The position numbers and the translations under genes were made by a program. 5,362 nt of DNA from CAZGMN01 sp964645765 (GTDB taxonomy: Bacteria > Acidobacteriota > Aminicenantia > Aminicenantales > Aminicenantaceae), in contig CAZYBE010000074.1 of the NCBI GenBank assembly GCA_964645765.1, forward strand, positions 1-5,362. The letters are read 5' to 3'. Under the pieces are notes generated by a model. It did no database searches. It worked only from the letters and a program-made list of their open reading frames with translations, and was not told the origin of the DNA. How positions within the stretch are numbered: the stretch's first letter is position 1; every line of letters begins with the position of its first letter. Of this stretch, positions 1 to 5,159 are shown in pieces.

Positions 1-2
1 AA

Positions 3-137
3 TCCAAGGATACGTTTGTGCTCGAAGGGCTGGCCACCTTCCGGCTGAAAATCGAGTTTGATGAAAAGGGAAATCCCGTCAAGCTCGTTGGGTTATATTC
101 CGACGGCAGGCAGGACCAAACGCTCAGAGACAAGTAA
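3..137 (+). CDS. C-terminal end of a gene entering from the left, possibly a serine hydrolase
   Basis: An open frame enters from the left edge and ends at TAA 135-137, giving 44 residues with no start in the window. The text reads as real protein: it contains FRLKIEFDEKGNPVKLVGLY, an alternating hydrophobic/charged beta-strand pattern with a D-x-x-G-N turn and a DGR near the end. This resembles the last strands of the beta-rich domain (DUF3471-like) that closes many serine hydrolases of the beta-lactamase/PBP family. That assignment is by resemblance only. The gene directly downstream is also a serine hydrolase, so the two could be paralogues, but too little is visible to test this. Other beta-sandwich C-termini, for example in metallopeptidases, are possible. 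That it codes is fairly sure; the family is not. Confidence 0.5.
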   Translation, partial: SKDTFVLEGLATFRLKIEFDEKGNPVKLVGLYSDGRQDQTLRDK

Positions 138-146
138 GTCGAACAG

Positions 147-173
147 GAACTAATAGCTTCCCTGGCGTGTCTC
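147..173. repeat. 27-bp near-direct repeat, copy 1
   Basis: ACTAATAGCTTCCCTG (149-164) is identical to 285-300. Extended to 27 bases the two copies match at 24 positions, differing at 148/284, 165/301 and 168/304. They lie 136 bases apart in the same orientation and bracket a hairpin (192-224) and a dispersed motif (249-286). The mismatches argue against a fresh target-site duplication. They fit the two ends of an old intergenic element, or a duplicated segment. Confidence 0.7.
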
Positions 174-191
174 AGTAGAGCCAATGAGCCA

Positions 192-224
192 AATTAGTGG
201 GACGCCATACGTAATACACTAATT
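192..224. repeat. Inverted repeat with perfect 8-bp arms (REP-like hairpin)
   Basis: AATTAGTG (192-199) pairs perfectly with CACTAATT (217-224) around a 17-base loop that itself contains the palindrome TACGTA (208-213). The loop reads GGACGCCATACGTAATA. From memory, 'GGGACxCCATACxTAAT' strings recur between genes near REP-associated tyrosine transposases (RAYTs) in several proteobacterial groups, and short imperfect hairpins are the substrates of such enzymes. The hairpin is seen directly; the RAYT link is inference. No T-run follows, so it is not a terminator. Confidence 0.6.
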
Positions 225-248
225 GCACCTTGTAGCCTACCTGACGCC

Positions 249-286
249 CGGATTTGTTAAATGTTAAGACCTGACCCCGACGGGAC
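249..286 (+). repeat. Dispersed repeat, copy A ('TTAAGACCTGACCCC' motif)
   Basis: This copy begins CGGATTTGTT, continues through TGTTAAG and CCTGACCCCGA, and ends GGGAC. It matches 4953-4990 in the same orientation with a few substitutions, one inserted A in copy B (before its CCCC) and one missing base near the end. Two copies 4.7 kb apart, both between genes, indicate a dispersed intergenic element. The core 'TTAAGxCCTGACCCC' is, from memory, a recurrent string beside RAYT-type transposase genes. That link needs a genome search. Confidence 0.65.
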
Positions 287-309
287 TAATAGCTTCCCTG
301 ACGGGTCTC
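283..309. repeat. 27-bp near-direct repeat, copy 2
   Basis: Second copy of the repeat at 147-173 (24 of 27 bases identical). It abuts and overlaps by a few bases the end of the dispersed motif at 249-286, so motif and repeat appear to be parts of one composite element covering about 147-309. After it, 310-419 shows only an AT-rich leader of the next gene. A weak TTGCAT (374-379), 17 bases, AAAATA (397-402) could be its promoter, but I do not rely on it. Confidence 0.65.
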
Positions 310-419
310 TGCGGCAATCATGAAGACGATTTTCTTGCTGTGTCAAGGCCACACTTACGTTTTTCCAAAAAGCTTGCATTTGATTTAATAAAGATCAAAA
401 TATTGACAGCGGAATAAAA

Positions 420-2198
420 ATGAAGAACAGAACCCAGGTCATCGCAATTATCTTATCTTTTTCAGTCTTTTTTATGTTCGTTTCCTGTCGGCACAAAGAA
501 AAAAAAGGGGAGGAAAAGGCCGCTGAGCTGAATGAGCTGATTGCGAAAAATATTGAGGCCAGAGGCGGGTATGAAAAAATCACAGTCGTCAGATCACTGA
601 AGATAACCGCCAAATATGTACAGCAGGGCAGGGAAACACCGGTCATCCTCACAATAAAACGTCCAAATTCGATCTTCGCGGAGATCCTTTTTCCGGCCAG
701 CCCCATGATTTGCGGATATGACGGCCAAACCGCCTGGTGGTTTAACAGGGCCCAACTTTCTGAGCCTCAAAAACTCCCGGCAGAAGAAGCCCTCATTTTT
801 ACAAGATATGCAGATTTCGGAGATGTGTTTGTTGATTATGAGAAGAAGGGACAAAAAATTGAATTGATGGGCATTGAAGATTTGGACGGCCAGAAGGCCC
901 ATAAGATCAAAATCACATTGCCGAACGGCATCATTCGTTATGTCTATCTGGATGACAAAAATTTTCTCAACGTCAAAGAATCTTATAAAAGTCAAAATAA
1001 AAAAGACTTCGGCCTGGAGGTCAGTTTTAAAGATTTTCGAGCAATCGACGGAGTCCTGTTTCCTTTTTATCACGACATCACAGGAGAGCAAACGATTATC
1101 GAAAGAATTGAAATGAATCCGGATATAGACGATTCAATCTTCAAGATGCCGCAAAAAACAGGCCAGACGGGTCAGCTGAGTGTTTCCGAGTTTGTCCAGG
1201 AACTGGATGCTTATCTCGAAACGACGACTGAAAAAGATTTATTTTCGGGAGTTGTGCTCGTCGCTCGCGAAGGAAAGCCGATCTTTAAAAAGGCCTATGG
1301 GACGGCGGATAGAGAGCGCAATATTTCCAATCAGGTGAACACCAGATTTTGCTACGGCTCCATGGGTAAGATGTTTACTGCCGTTGCGATTGCCCAACTT
1401 GTCGAGCAGGGAAAGCTGTCTTATGACGACCTGATCGGAAAATATCTGGGAGCAGATTGGGTTCTCTCCGGGGTGGGTGAGAAAATAAAAATCTCTCATC
1501 TTCTTTCTCATACTTCGGGAATCGCCGAGTATCTGACGGATGAATTTATAGCAGCAGGAATATATCAAATGTTGGAAGATTACAGGCCCATTGTCAAAGA
1601 GAAATCTTTAACCTTTGAACCGGGAACACGATGGGAATATTGCAATACCGGTTTCATTCTCCTTGGCGCGATCATTGAGAAAGTCACCGGCAAGGACTAT
1701 TGGGACTATATCAAAGAACACATTTTTGATCCTGCGGAGATGGATAACACAATCGGCTTCGACCGGAATAAGACTCTATCGAATTTGGCAATGGGTTACG
1801 AGAAAGTCCAGGAAGGGGAGAAGGCTTTTTGGAGAAAAACTTCTTTTGCCGGCAAAATAAACGGTTCTCCAGCCGGCGGCGGATTTTCTACGGTTGATGA
1901 TTTAATGAAGTTTGCTGAAGCACTCAGGTCGGATCTGTTGATCAGCAGAGAGTCTAGCGAGCTCCTTATGTCGGCAAAGCCGGGGTTAAGCTCGACCGAA
2001 TATGGGTACGGATTCATCGTTAGCAGCGATGGGAAATTCGGGCGAATTGCCGGTCACGGGGGTGCGGCTTTCGGCGTCAGCGCGAATTTTCGCATGTTCG
2101 TCGACCAAGGATACACCATGATCATATTATCAAATTTCACTGAGGCCAGCCTTCCGGTCAGCAGCAAAATCAGGAGTATGCTGCCTCTTAAAAACTAA
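420..2198 (+). CDS. Lipoprotein with LolA-like domain fused to a serine hydrolase (beta-lactamase/PBP4* family)
   Basis: 592 aa. Residues 1-23 form a lipoprotein signal: basic start, a hydrophobic core rich in Ile/Phe, then FVSC with Cys23 as the probable lipidated residue, so it acts at the periplasmic face of a membrane. Residues about 36-244 resemble LolA/outer-membrane lipoprotein-sorting domains (IEARGG, IKRPN, YDGQTAWW, KNGxxRYVYLD-like text, then VDGVLFPF and DSIFKMP), which bind lipid in a half-barrel. Residues about 255-590 are a class C beta-lactamase-type hydrolase with all three motifs: S314-M-G-K317 (catalytic Ser and Lys), Y407-C-N409 and H546-G-G548 (the KTG equivalent), plus HLLSHTSGI at 360-368. 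Such enzymes act as peptidases, esterases or amidases on peptidoglycan or small molecules; the substrate cannot be told. The ATG at 420 is chosen because it gives the complete signal; AGCGGA (408-413) is a modest ribosome site 6 bases upstream. Its last 11 bases overlap the convergent hicB-like gene. The domain fusion is unusual but the frame is intact. Confidence 0.93.
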   Translation: MKNRTQVIAIILSFSVFFMFVSCRHKEKKGEEKAAELNELIAKNIEARGGYEKITVVRSLKITAKYVQQGRETPVILTIKRPNSIFAEILFPASPMICGYDGQTAWWFNRAQLSEPQKLPAEEALIFTRYADFGDVFVDYEKKGQKIELMGIEDLDGQKAHKIKITLPNGIIRYVYLDDKNFLNVKESYKSQNKKDFGLEVSFKDFRAIDGVLFPFYHDITGEQTIIERIEMNPDIDDSIFKMPQKTGQTGQLSVSEFVQELDAYLETTTEKDLFSGVVLVAREGKPIFKKAYGTADRERNISNQVNTRFCYGSMGKMFTAVAIAQLVEQGKLSYDDLIGKYLGADWVLSGVGEKIKISHLLSHTSGIAEYLTDEFIAAGIYQMLEDYRPIVKEKSLTFEPGTRWEYCNTGFILLGAIIEKVTGKDYWDYIKEHIFDPAEMDNTIGFDRNKTLSNLAMGYEKVQEGEKAFWRKTSFAGKINGSPAGGGFSTVDDLMKFAEALRSDLLISRESSELLMSAKPGLSSTEYGYGFIVSSDGKFGRIAGHGGAAFGVSANFRMFVDQGYTMIILSNFTEASLPVSSKIRSMLPLKN

Positions 2199-2472
2199 GC
2201 GCCTCGCCCGAAAAAGCGATTTCGATTTTTTCCCGAATCACGCTTTTATCAGCGATTTCCTGTTCCACCAGTTTTCTATTGGCCTCTAAAACCAACTGAA
2301 CCGATTCCCTAAGGTTTCTACGGACTTCCTTTAATGTCTTTCCCTGAGTATTTGCCCCGGGCAATTCTTCAACGAAGCCGACGTAGCCTTCCGGCACCTT
2401 TAGAAAGACAGCCGTGAACGACACTTTTCCTCCTCTATTATGAATAGACGTTTTTCGTGTGGATTTTCTCAT
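2188..2472 (-). CDS. Orphan HicB-family antitoxin-like protein
   Basis: 94 aa from ATG at 2472, or 78 aa from GTG at 2424. The core FTAVFLKVPEGYVGFVEELP followed by GANTQGKTLKEVRRNLRESV and LVLEANRKLVEQE is the HicB fold: a partial RNase H-like beta-beta-beta-alpha domain with the hallmark G-Y-V-x-F-V-E-E-L-P-G and T-Q-G-x-T-L-x-E. HicB proteins neutralise HicA mRNA interferases. No DNA-binding tail (HTH or ribbon-helix-helix) follows the core, so this is the short form. Two starts compete. ATG 2472 has GAGGG 5-6 bases upstream and adds a basic 16-residue leader; GTG 2424 has a stronger AGAGGAGG but only 4 bases away, and begins exactly at the conserved core. I keep the ATG, with real doubt. 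No hicA is visible: downstream is the convergent serine hydrolase and upstream has no suitable frame. It is therefore an orphan antitoxin, or a HicB-like protein with another role. Confidence 0.85.
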   Translation of the reverse strand: MRKSTRKTSIHNRGGKVSFTAVFLKVPEGYVGFVEELPGANTQGKTLKEVRRNLRESVQLVLEANRKLVEQEIADKSVIREKIEIAFSGEALSF

Positions 2473-2490
2473 TTTTTCCCTCGCATCTTT

Positions 2491-2499
2491 AATATATCA
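2491..2499 (-). promoter_or_regulatory. Candidate extended -10 promoter of the hicB-like gene
   Basis: On the minus strand TGA is followed directly by TATATT, fitting the TGn-TATAAT extended -10 form. The -35 position (CATGAT at 17 bases) is poor. A transcript would start near 2484, giving a leader of about 12 bases that just includes the GAGGG ribosome site of ATG 2472. This mildly supports that start. The palindrome TTTCATGAAA (2505-2514) and the repeated TCATGA (2507-2512, 2515-2520) lie just upstream and could be an operator. Confidence 0.3.
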
Positions 2500-2760
2500 C
2501 AATTTTTCATGAAATCATGACGCCGCATTCCCCGCGTTCTGCGCTCCATCCTTGCCACCTCGCAGGAGCCATTTCCAGCGCGAGATGAAGAGGACGTTAG
2601 AGATCGAGAGGCAATTTTAACTACGCAGTTAAAAAAGTCTTGGCCTTTTTATCACATCAGTTAAAAAAGCCACCGGATAGCAATCCTTTAGCCTGGCAGT
2701 TATAATTGCCCTGGAAAAGGCGATGACGCTGGTCAAGGAATATAAAGCCTGACAATACTC
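2500..2760. other. Gene-free spacer with possible coding debris
   Basis: No gene with a credible start and ribosome site is visible on either strand. A stop-to-stop plus-strand frame at 2521-2664 (47 codons, no usable start, containing ARDEEDVRDREAIL) and another ending ALEKAMTLVKEYKA at 2749-2751 look like protein but are too short to assign. They may be remnants of lost genes. The stretch also holds the hairpin at 2615-2634 and a 12-bp direct repeat (2626-2637, 2658-2669). Confidence 0.4.
2615..2634. repeat. Perfect 8-bp inverted repeat plus linked direct repeat
   Basis: TTTTAACT (2615-2622) and AGTTAAAA (2627-2634) pair perfectly around ACGC. The right arm is the start of CAGTTAAAAAAG, which recurs exactly at 2658-2669, 32 bases on, and AAAAAG (2632-2637) can also pair with CTTTTT (2645-2650). 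No T-run follows the stem on either strand, so an operator or a remnant element end is more likely than a terminator. Confidence 0.5.
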
Positions 2761-2763
2761 GGC

Positions 2764-2797
2764 GTTCACAAATAGTGAACAATTAGAATTAGTGAAC
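2764..2797. promoter_or_regulatory. Distal operator cluster: three GTGAAC half-sites
   Basis: GTTCAC (2764-2769) and GTGAAC (2775-2780) form a perfect 17-bp inverted repeat with AAATA between the arms. A third half-site GTGAAC (2792-2797) follows exactly 17 bases after the second. The flanks are AT-rich, giving a consensus close to ATTAGTGAACAA. A possible promoter, CTGACA (2749-2754), 16 bases, AATAGT (2771-2776), would be covered by the inverted repeat. The same half-sites recur at 2885-2935. The likely binder is the AbiEi-type protein encoded downstream, since AbiEi proteins are known to repress their own promoters through inverted repeats. Confidence 0.6.
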
Positions 2798-2875
2798 AAA
2801 AAGACCTCTGCGCATAATTTTTAAAATCAAGCTTTACCTCACGAATTGAATTTTCCCTGGCCAACTATCTTAAGC

Positions 2876-2904
2876 TTGACATTTGTTCATTATTATATTA
2901 TGTT
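2876..2904 (+). promoter_or_regulatory. Promoter of the AbiE-like operon
   Basis: A perfect -35 TTGACA (2876-2881) is separated by 17 bases from TATGTT (2899-2904, four of six consensus bases). Transcription would start near 2911. This excludes TTG 2846 and ATG 2900 as starts on this transcript and leaves ATG 2942 for the first gene. Half-sites at 2885-2890 and 2902-2907 lie in the spacer and on the -10, so a bound repressor would block polymerase. Confidence 0.6.
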
Positions 2905-2935
2905 CACAATTAATGAACTTAAAAATAAAGTGAAC
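2885..2935. promoter_or_regulatory. Proximal operator: four half-sites spaced 17-11-17
   Basis: GTTCAT (2885-2890), GTTCAC (2902-2907), ATGAAC (2913-2918) and GTGAAC (2930-2935) are spaced 17, 11 and 17 bases start to start. The two outer sites form a symmetrical frame around the central inverted repeat (2902-2918). The 11-base pair and the 17-base neighbour repeat the geometry of 2764-2797. The array covers the promoter spacer, the -10 and the start of the transcript. Symmetry and repetition make a specific binding site likely; the binder is inferred to be the downstream AbiEi-type protein. Confidence 0.65.
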
Positions 2936-2941
2936 GAGATT

Positions 2942-3991
2942 ATGATCAAAATCAACAAGAACACCGAAGAAAAAGTCTTTCAACTTGCCATAGAAGCGTT
3001 TCGAAAGAACGTCCCATGGCCGGCCAATATTGAAGCGATTAGCCAGGAACACGTCTATCGAGAAGGTTTTTGGCCGGACGTTCAGGTCAAAATGAAGGCT
3101 CAGGGAAAAACATTCGATTACTACGCCGAAATAAAAGCAAACTTCACTAAAGCAAATAGATTCCAGTGGCTGATGCAGAAAGATAAGCTCGACCGTCCCC
3201 TCCTGCTCATCGCCAACTATATCAACGCCCATCTGGCAGATCAGCTTAAACAGGATGGCCTGGAATTTATCGACACTGCCGGCAATGCGTTTATCAACAA
3301 CCCACCCCTGTATGTTTTTATAAAGGGTAATAGGCCTCCGGAGAGGCTAAGACAGCCGCCCCTCGACAGAGCTTTCAAACCTGCCGGCCTGAAAATGGTT
3401 TTTGCCTTCTTATGTAATCCCGGCTTCGAGAATAAGACCTATCGGGAGATTGCCGCTGCTACAGATGTGGCACTCGGAACCGTTAACTGGACCATGAAAG
3501 ACCTAAAGAGACTGGGCTTTCTTCTGGACCGAGGGAAGCGAGGCCAAAAGTTAATCCAAAAAGAGAATCTGCTGCAACGATGGGTCATTGCATATCCTGA
3601 GCAGCTAAGGCCGAGGCAGATGCTGGGGCGTTACAGGGGGGATACCGGCTGGTGGCAACAAAAGACGCTGGACCCGGTAATTGCACAGTGGGGAGGAGAG
3701 GTTGCGGCCGCAAGATTGACACAATACCTCAAGCCAGGATTGATAACAATCTATACGGCGCCCCACGGGCTCAATCAACTTCTATTTGAGAACAGACTCA
3801 AAAAAGACAAAGCTGGAGATATCGAAATCTTGGAGAGATTCTGGAACCCCGTTGAGAAGTGGGAGTACAATGACCTCGTACACCCAATTCTCATTTATGC
3901 CGATCTCCAGGCAACTGGAAACCAAAGAAACATAGAAACAGCGAAAATGATTTATGAGCAAAATATTATTCGATTTATCAGGGAAGATTGA
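2942..3991 (+). CDS. AbiEi-type (type IV) antitoxin / transcriptional regulator
   Basis: 349 aa from ATG 2942. The frame is open from TTG 2846, but 2846 and ATG 2900 precede the predicted transcription start and the codons between are built from operator sequence; the ribosome site before 2942 is weak. Residues 1-130 are an alpha/beta region with W44-P-D46, then YYAEIKANFT (E63-x-K65), LLLIANYI and FIDTAGNAFI (109-118), a signature I associate with AbiEi_2-type proteins. Residues about 146-205 are a winged helix (TYREIAAATDVALGTVNWTM, then DLKRLGFL). The C-terminal third has WGGEVAAARLTQYLKPG and a TIYT strand, again family-like. AbiEi proteins neutralise AbiEii toxins without forming a stable complex and repress their own operon. 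At 349 aa this is longer than classical AbiEi (roughly 200-280). It overlaps the nucleotidyltransferase gene by 38 bases, so the two are co-translated. The D46/E63/K65 spacing resembles a PD-(D/E)xK nuclease core; this is speculative. Confidence 0.82.
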   Translation: MIKINKNTEEKVFQLAIEAFRKNVPWPANIEAISQEHVYREGFWPDVQVKMKAQGKTFDYYAEIKANFTKANRFQWLMQKDKLDRPLLLIANYINAHLADQLKQDGLEFIDTAGNAFINNPPLYVFIKGNRPPERLRQPPLDRAFKPAGLKMVFAFLCNPGFENKTYREIAAATDVALGTVNWTMKDLKRLGFLLDRGKRGQKLIQKENLLQRWVIAYPEQLRPRQMLGRYRGDTGWWQQKTLDPVIAQWGGEVAAARLTQYLKPGLITIYTAPHGLNQLLFENRLKKDKAGDIEILERFWNPVEKWEYNDLVHPILIYADLQATGNQRNIETAKMIYEQNIIRFIRED

Positions 3992-4820
3992 TCAGCAGAC
4001 AATCGCCGTGCTTTCTATCGTGAAGGAAGTCGCGGAATCTTTAAGCATTCCTTTTTTCGTCGTTGGCGCTTCGGCAAGAGACATCGTTCTCAAACATTGC
4101 TACGGAATAGAACCGCGGAGGATGACCAGAGATATCGACTTGGGAGTGAAAGTCGCAAGTTGGGAACAGTTCAGCGAACTCAGGGAATCCTTGCTATCGA
4201 CGGGAAAGGTCTCTCCCACATCAAAATTACACAGCCTTAAGTTCGACTCTGTGTTCATCGATTTTATTCCTTTTGGAGCAATTATAGACAATAGGAGCCA
4301 GATCAGTTGGCCGCCCGAACATAAAATAATCATGGGCTTAGTGGGATTTAAGGAGGCCTATGAATATTCGATAGCTGTCAGATTGAGTTCGGCCCCTGAG
4401 CTCGATATTCGATTGCCAACTCTACCAGGCCTGGCGCTCATGAAGTTGATTTCGTGGAAAGAAGGATATCCCGAGCGGCAGAGAGACGCTGAGGATCTGC
4501 TGACTATCATGCAGAAATATGAAAAAGCAGGAAACTTTGACAGACTTTACGAAGAAGAAAGAAGTCTCCTGGAGGAAGAGGGTTTTGATACAACTTATGC
4601 CAGTATCCGGCTGCTAGGCCGAGATATGGCTATTATGGCAGAGCCTATTACCCTGGAGCTAATCAGAAAAATTTTGGATGCAGAAACAGGACAACTTTCC
4701 CAATATAGATTGGCAACAGATATGATCAAAGGCAGGTTTGATTTTGAGGCGGAGTTCGATGAAGTACTCGTCCAGGTTGAGAAGCTAAGACAAGGCCTGG
4801 TTGATGTCCAAGGAACATAA
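3954..4820 (+). CDS. AbiEii-type nucleotidyltransferase toxin
   Basis: 288 aa. It is a DNA polymerase beta-type nucleotidyltransferase with an intact catalytic set: G38-A-S-A-R-D43 (nucleotide-binding loop), T-R-D60-I-D62 (metal-binding pair), D103 in FIDFIPFG (third carboxylate), then LPGLALMKLISW with K164 and R177-D178-x-x-D181, the typical C-terminal helix of AbiEii/AbiGii and related predicted nucleotidyltransferases. Characterised relatives block growth by adding nucleotides, in the MenT toxins to tRNA 3' ends; the target here is unknown. ATG 3954 is chosen although it lies 38 bases inside the preceding gene. It leaves a normal N-terminus ahead of the GASARD loop, and later in-frame GTGs (V19, V23) lack ribosome sites. 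There is no strong Shine-Dalgarno sequence, so translational coupling to the antitoxin gene is likely, keeping toxin at or below antitoxin levels. All key residues are present, so it should be active. A non-toxic housekeeping role cannot be excluded. Confidence 0.87.
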   Translation: MSKILFDLSGKIDQQTIAVLSIVKEVAESLSIPFFVVGASARDIVLKHCYGIEPRRMTRDIDLGVKVASWEQFSELRESLLSTGKVSPTSKLHSLKFDSVFIDFIPFGAIIDNRSQISWPPEHKIIMGLVGFKEAYEYSIAVRLSSAPELDIRLPTLPGLALMKLISWKEGYPERQRDAEDLLTIMQKYEKAGNFDRLYEEERSLLEEEGFDTTYASIRLLGRDMAIMAEPITLELIRKILDAETGQLSQYRLATDMIKGRFDFEAEFDEVLVQVEKLRQGLVDVQGT

Positions 4821-4854
4821 TTCCTGTTTCTTTAACCCCCAGTCCGGGGCGTAA

Positions 4855-4950
4855 ACTTTTAAAAGAGCGCCGTCCCTCGCCACCCTGAACAGGATCGCTG
4901 CCTACCTCAAGAAAGACCTCCGCTCCTTTCCCAGATTGAAAGATCAGTGA
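4855..4950 (+). pseudogene. Possible transposase C-terminus remnant
   Basis: A short plus-strand frame from just after a TAA (4852-4854) to TGA 4948-4950 reads RAPSLATLNRIAAYLKKDLR then SFPRLKDQ. The pattern, a helix with A-A-Y-L-x-K-D-L followed by S and a second helix, resembles the helix-turn-helix at the C-terminus of REP-associated Y1 transposases. The dispersed repeat, possibly a RAYT-associated string, follows 3 bases after the stop. There is no start codon or ribosome site, so if real it is only a decayed end. It could be chance. Confidence 0.25.
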
Positions 4951-4952
4951 AA

Positions 4953-4990
4953 CGGATTTGTTGATTGTTAAGGCCTGAACCCCGAAGGAC
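4953..4990 (+). repeat. Dispersed repeat, copy B
   Basis: Same-orientation copy of 249-286: CGGATTTGTT is identical, then TGTTAAG, CCTGA, CCCCGA and a final GGAC with scattered substitutions. Here it stands alone, without the 27-bp repeat or the hairpin that accompany copy A. Copies A and B bracket the serine hydrolase, hicB-like gene and AbiE-like operon as a block of about 4.7 kb. Confidence 0.65.
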
Positions 4991-5128
4991 AATCAAGAAA
5001 TTCTAAGAATACTTCTTTTGTCAGTGCGATATCCGTTTAAACTGATGTAAGAATTAGACCTTCGTCTTTTCGTCTATCTGATGCCTCGAGGCCATCGGCG
5101 GGACCGGAGATATTAGAAAATGAAAACA

Positions 5129-5137
5129 TGTTATAAT
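5129..5137 (+). promoter_or_regulatory. Extended -10 promoter of the fic gene
   Basis: TGT directly precedes a perfect TATAAT (5132-5137), the consensus extended -10. The -35 position (GATATT at 5109-5114, 17-base spacer) is poor, as is common for this promoter class. Transcription would begin near 5144, about 16 bases before ATG 5160. The leader is short and has no good Shine-Dalgarno sequence. Confidence 0.55.
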
Positions 5138-5159
5138 ACGGGCTAATCGGGCAGCATCA

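Larger units (their letters stand above)
4821..5159. other. Spacer between the AbiE-like operon and the fic gene
   Basis: No intact gene is seen. The spacer contains the possible transposase remnant, dispersed repeat copy B, a GC palindrome GCCTCGAGGC (5083-5092), a short 8-base tandem TTCGTCTT/TTCGTCTA (5061-5076) and the fic promoter. A weak CCCC/GGGG hairpin (4837-4849) downstream of the operon lacks a T-run and is not called a terminator. Confidence 0.5.

Noticed and set aside
138..419. CRISPR-like array suggested by the repeated ACTAATAGCTTCCCTG
   Set aside because: There are only two imperfect copies 136 bases apart with no regular spacers, so it is not a CRISPR.
594..1091. Minus-strand open frame of 165 codons inside the hydrolase gene
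   Set aside because: It is antisense to the LolA-like domain, which is clearly coding on the other strand, and its composition is low-complexity hydrophobic with no recognisable domain.
2211..2231. Possible terminator of the hydrolase gene (AAAAA...TTTTT arms followed by T)
   Set aside because: The stem is almost all A-T with a mismatch and lies within the convergent hicB coding sequence. Too weak to call.
2521..2664. Plus-strand stop-to-stop frame containing ARDEEDVRDREAIL
   Set aside because: The phrase loosely recalls the C-terminus of some nucleotidyltransferases, but there is no start codon, no ribosome site and only 47 codons. Kept only as possible debris.
2686..2751. Plus-strand fragment ending ALEKAMTLVKEYKA
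   Set aside because: About 20 codons after a stop, with no start signal. It is too short to tell from chance.
2900..2902. ATG 2900 as the start of the AbiEi-type gene
   Set aside because: It lies inside the predicted -10 and upstream of the predicted transcript start, has no ribosome site, and the extra 14 codons are made of operator half-sites. It would become right if transcription begins further upstream.
4837..4865. Possible terminator after the AbiE-like operon (CCCC/GGGG hairpin and CTTTTAAAAG palindrome)
   Set aside because: There are only four GC pairs and no T-run directly after the stem; the following AT palindrome is a separate feature.
4726..4992. Minus-strand open frame of 88 codons over the end of the nucleotidyltransferase gene
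   Set aside because: It overlaps a well-supported gene by about 95 bases, runs through the dispersed repeat, and its protein resembles no family I know. It is a shadow frame.
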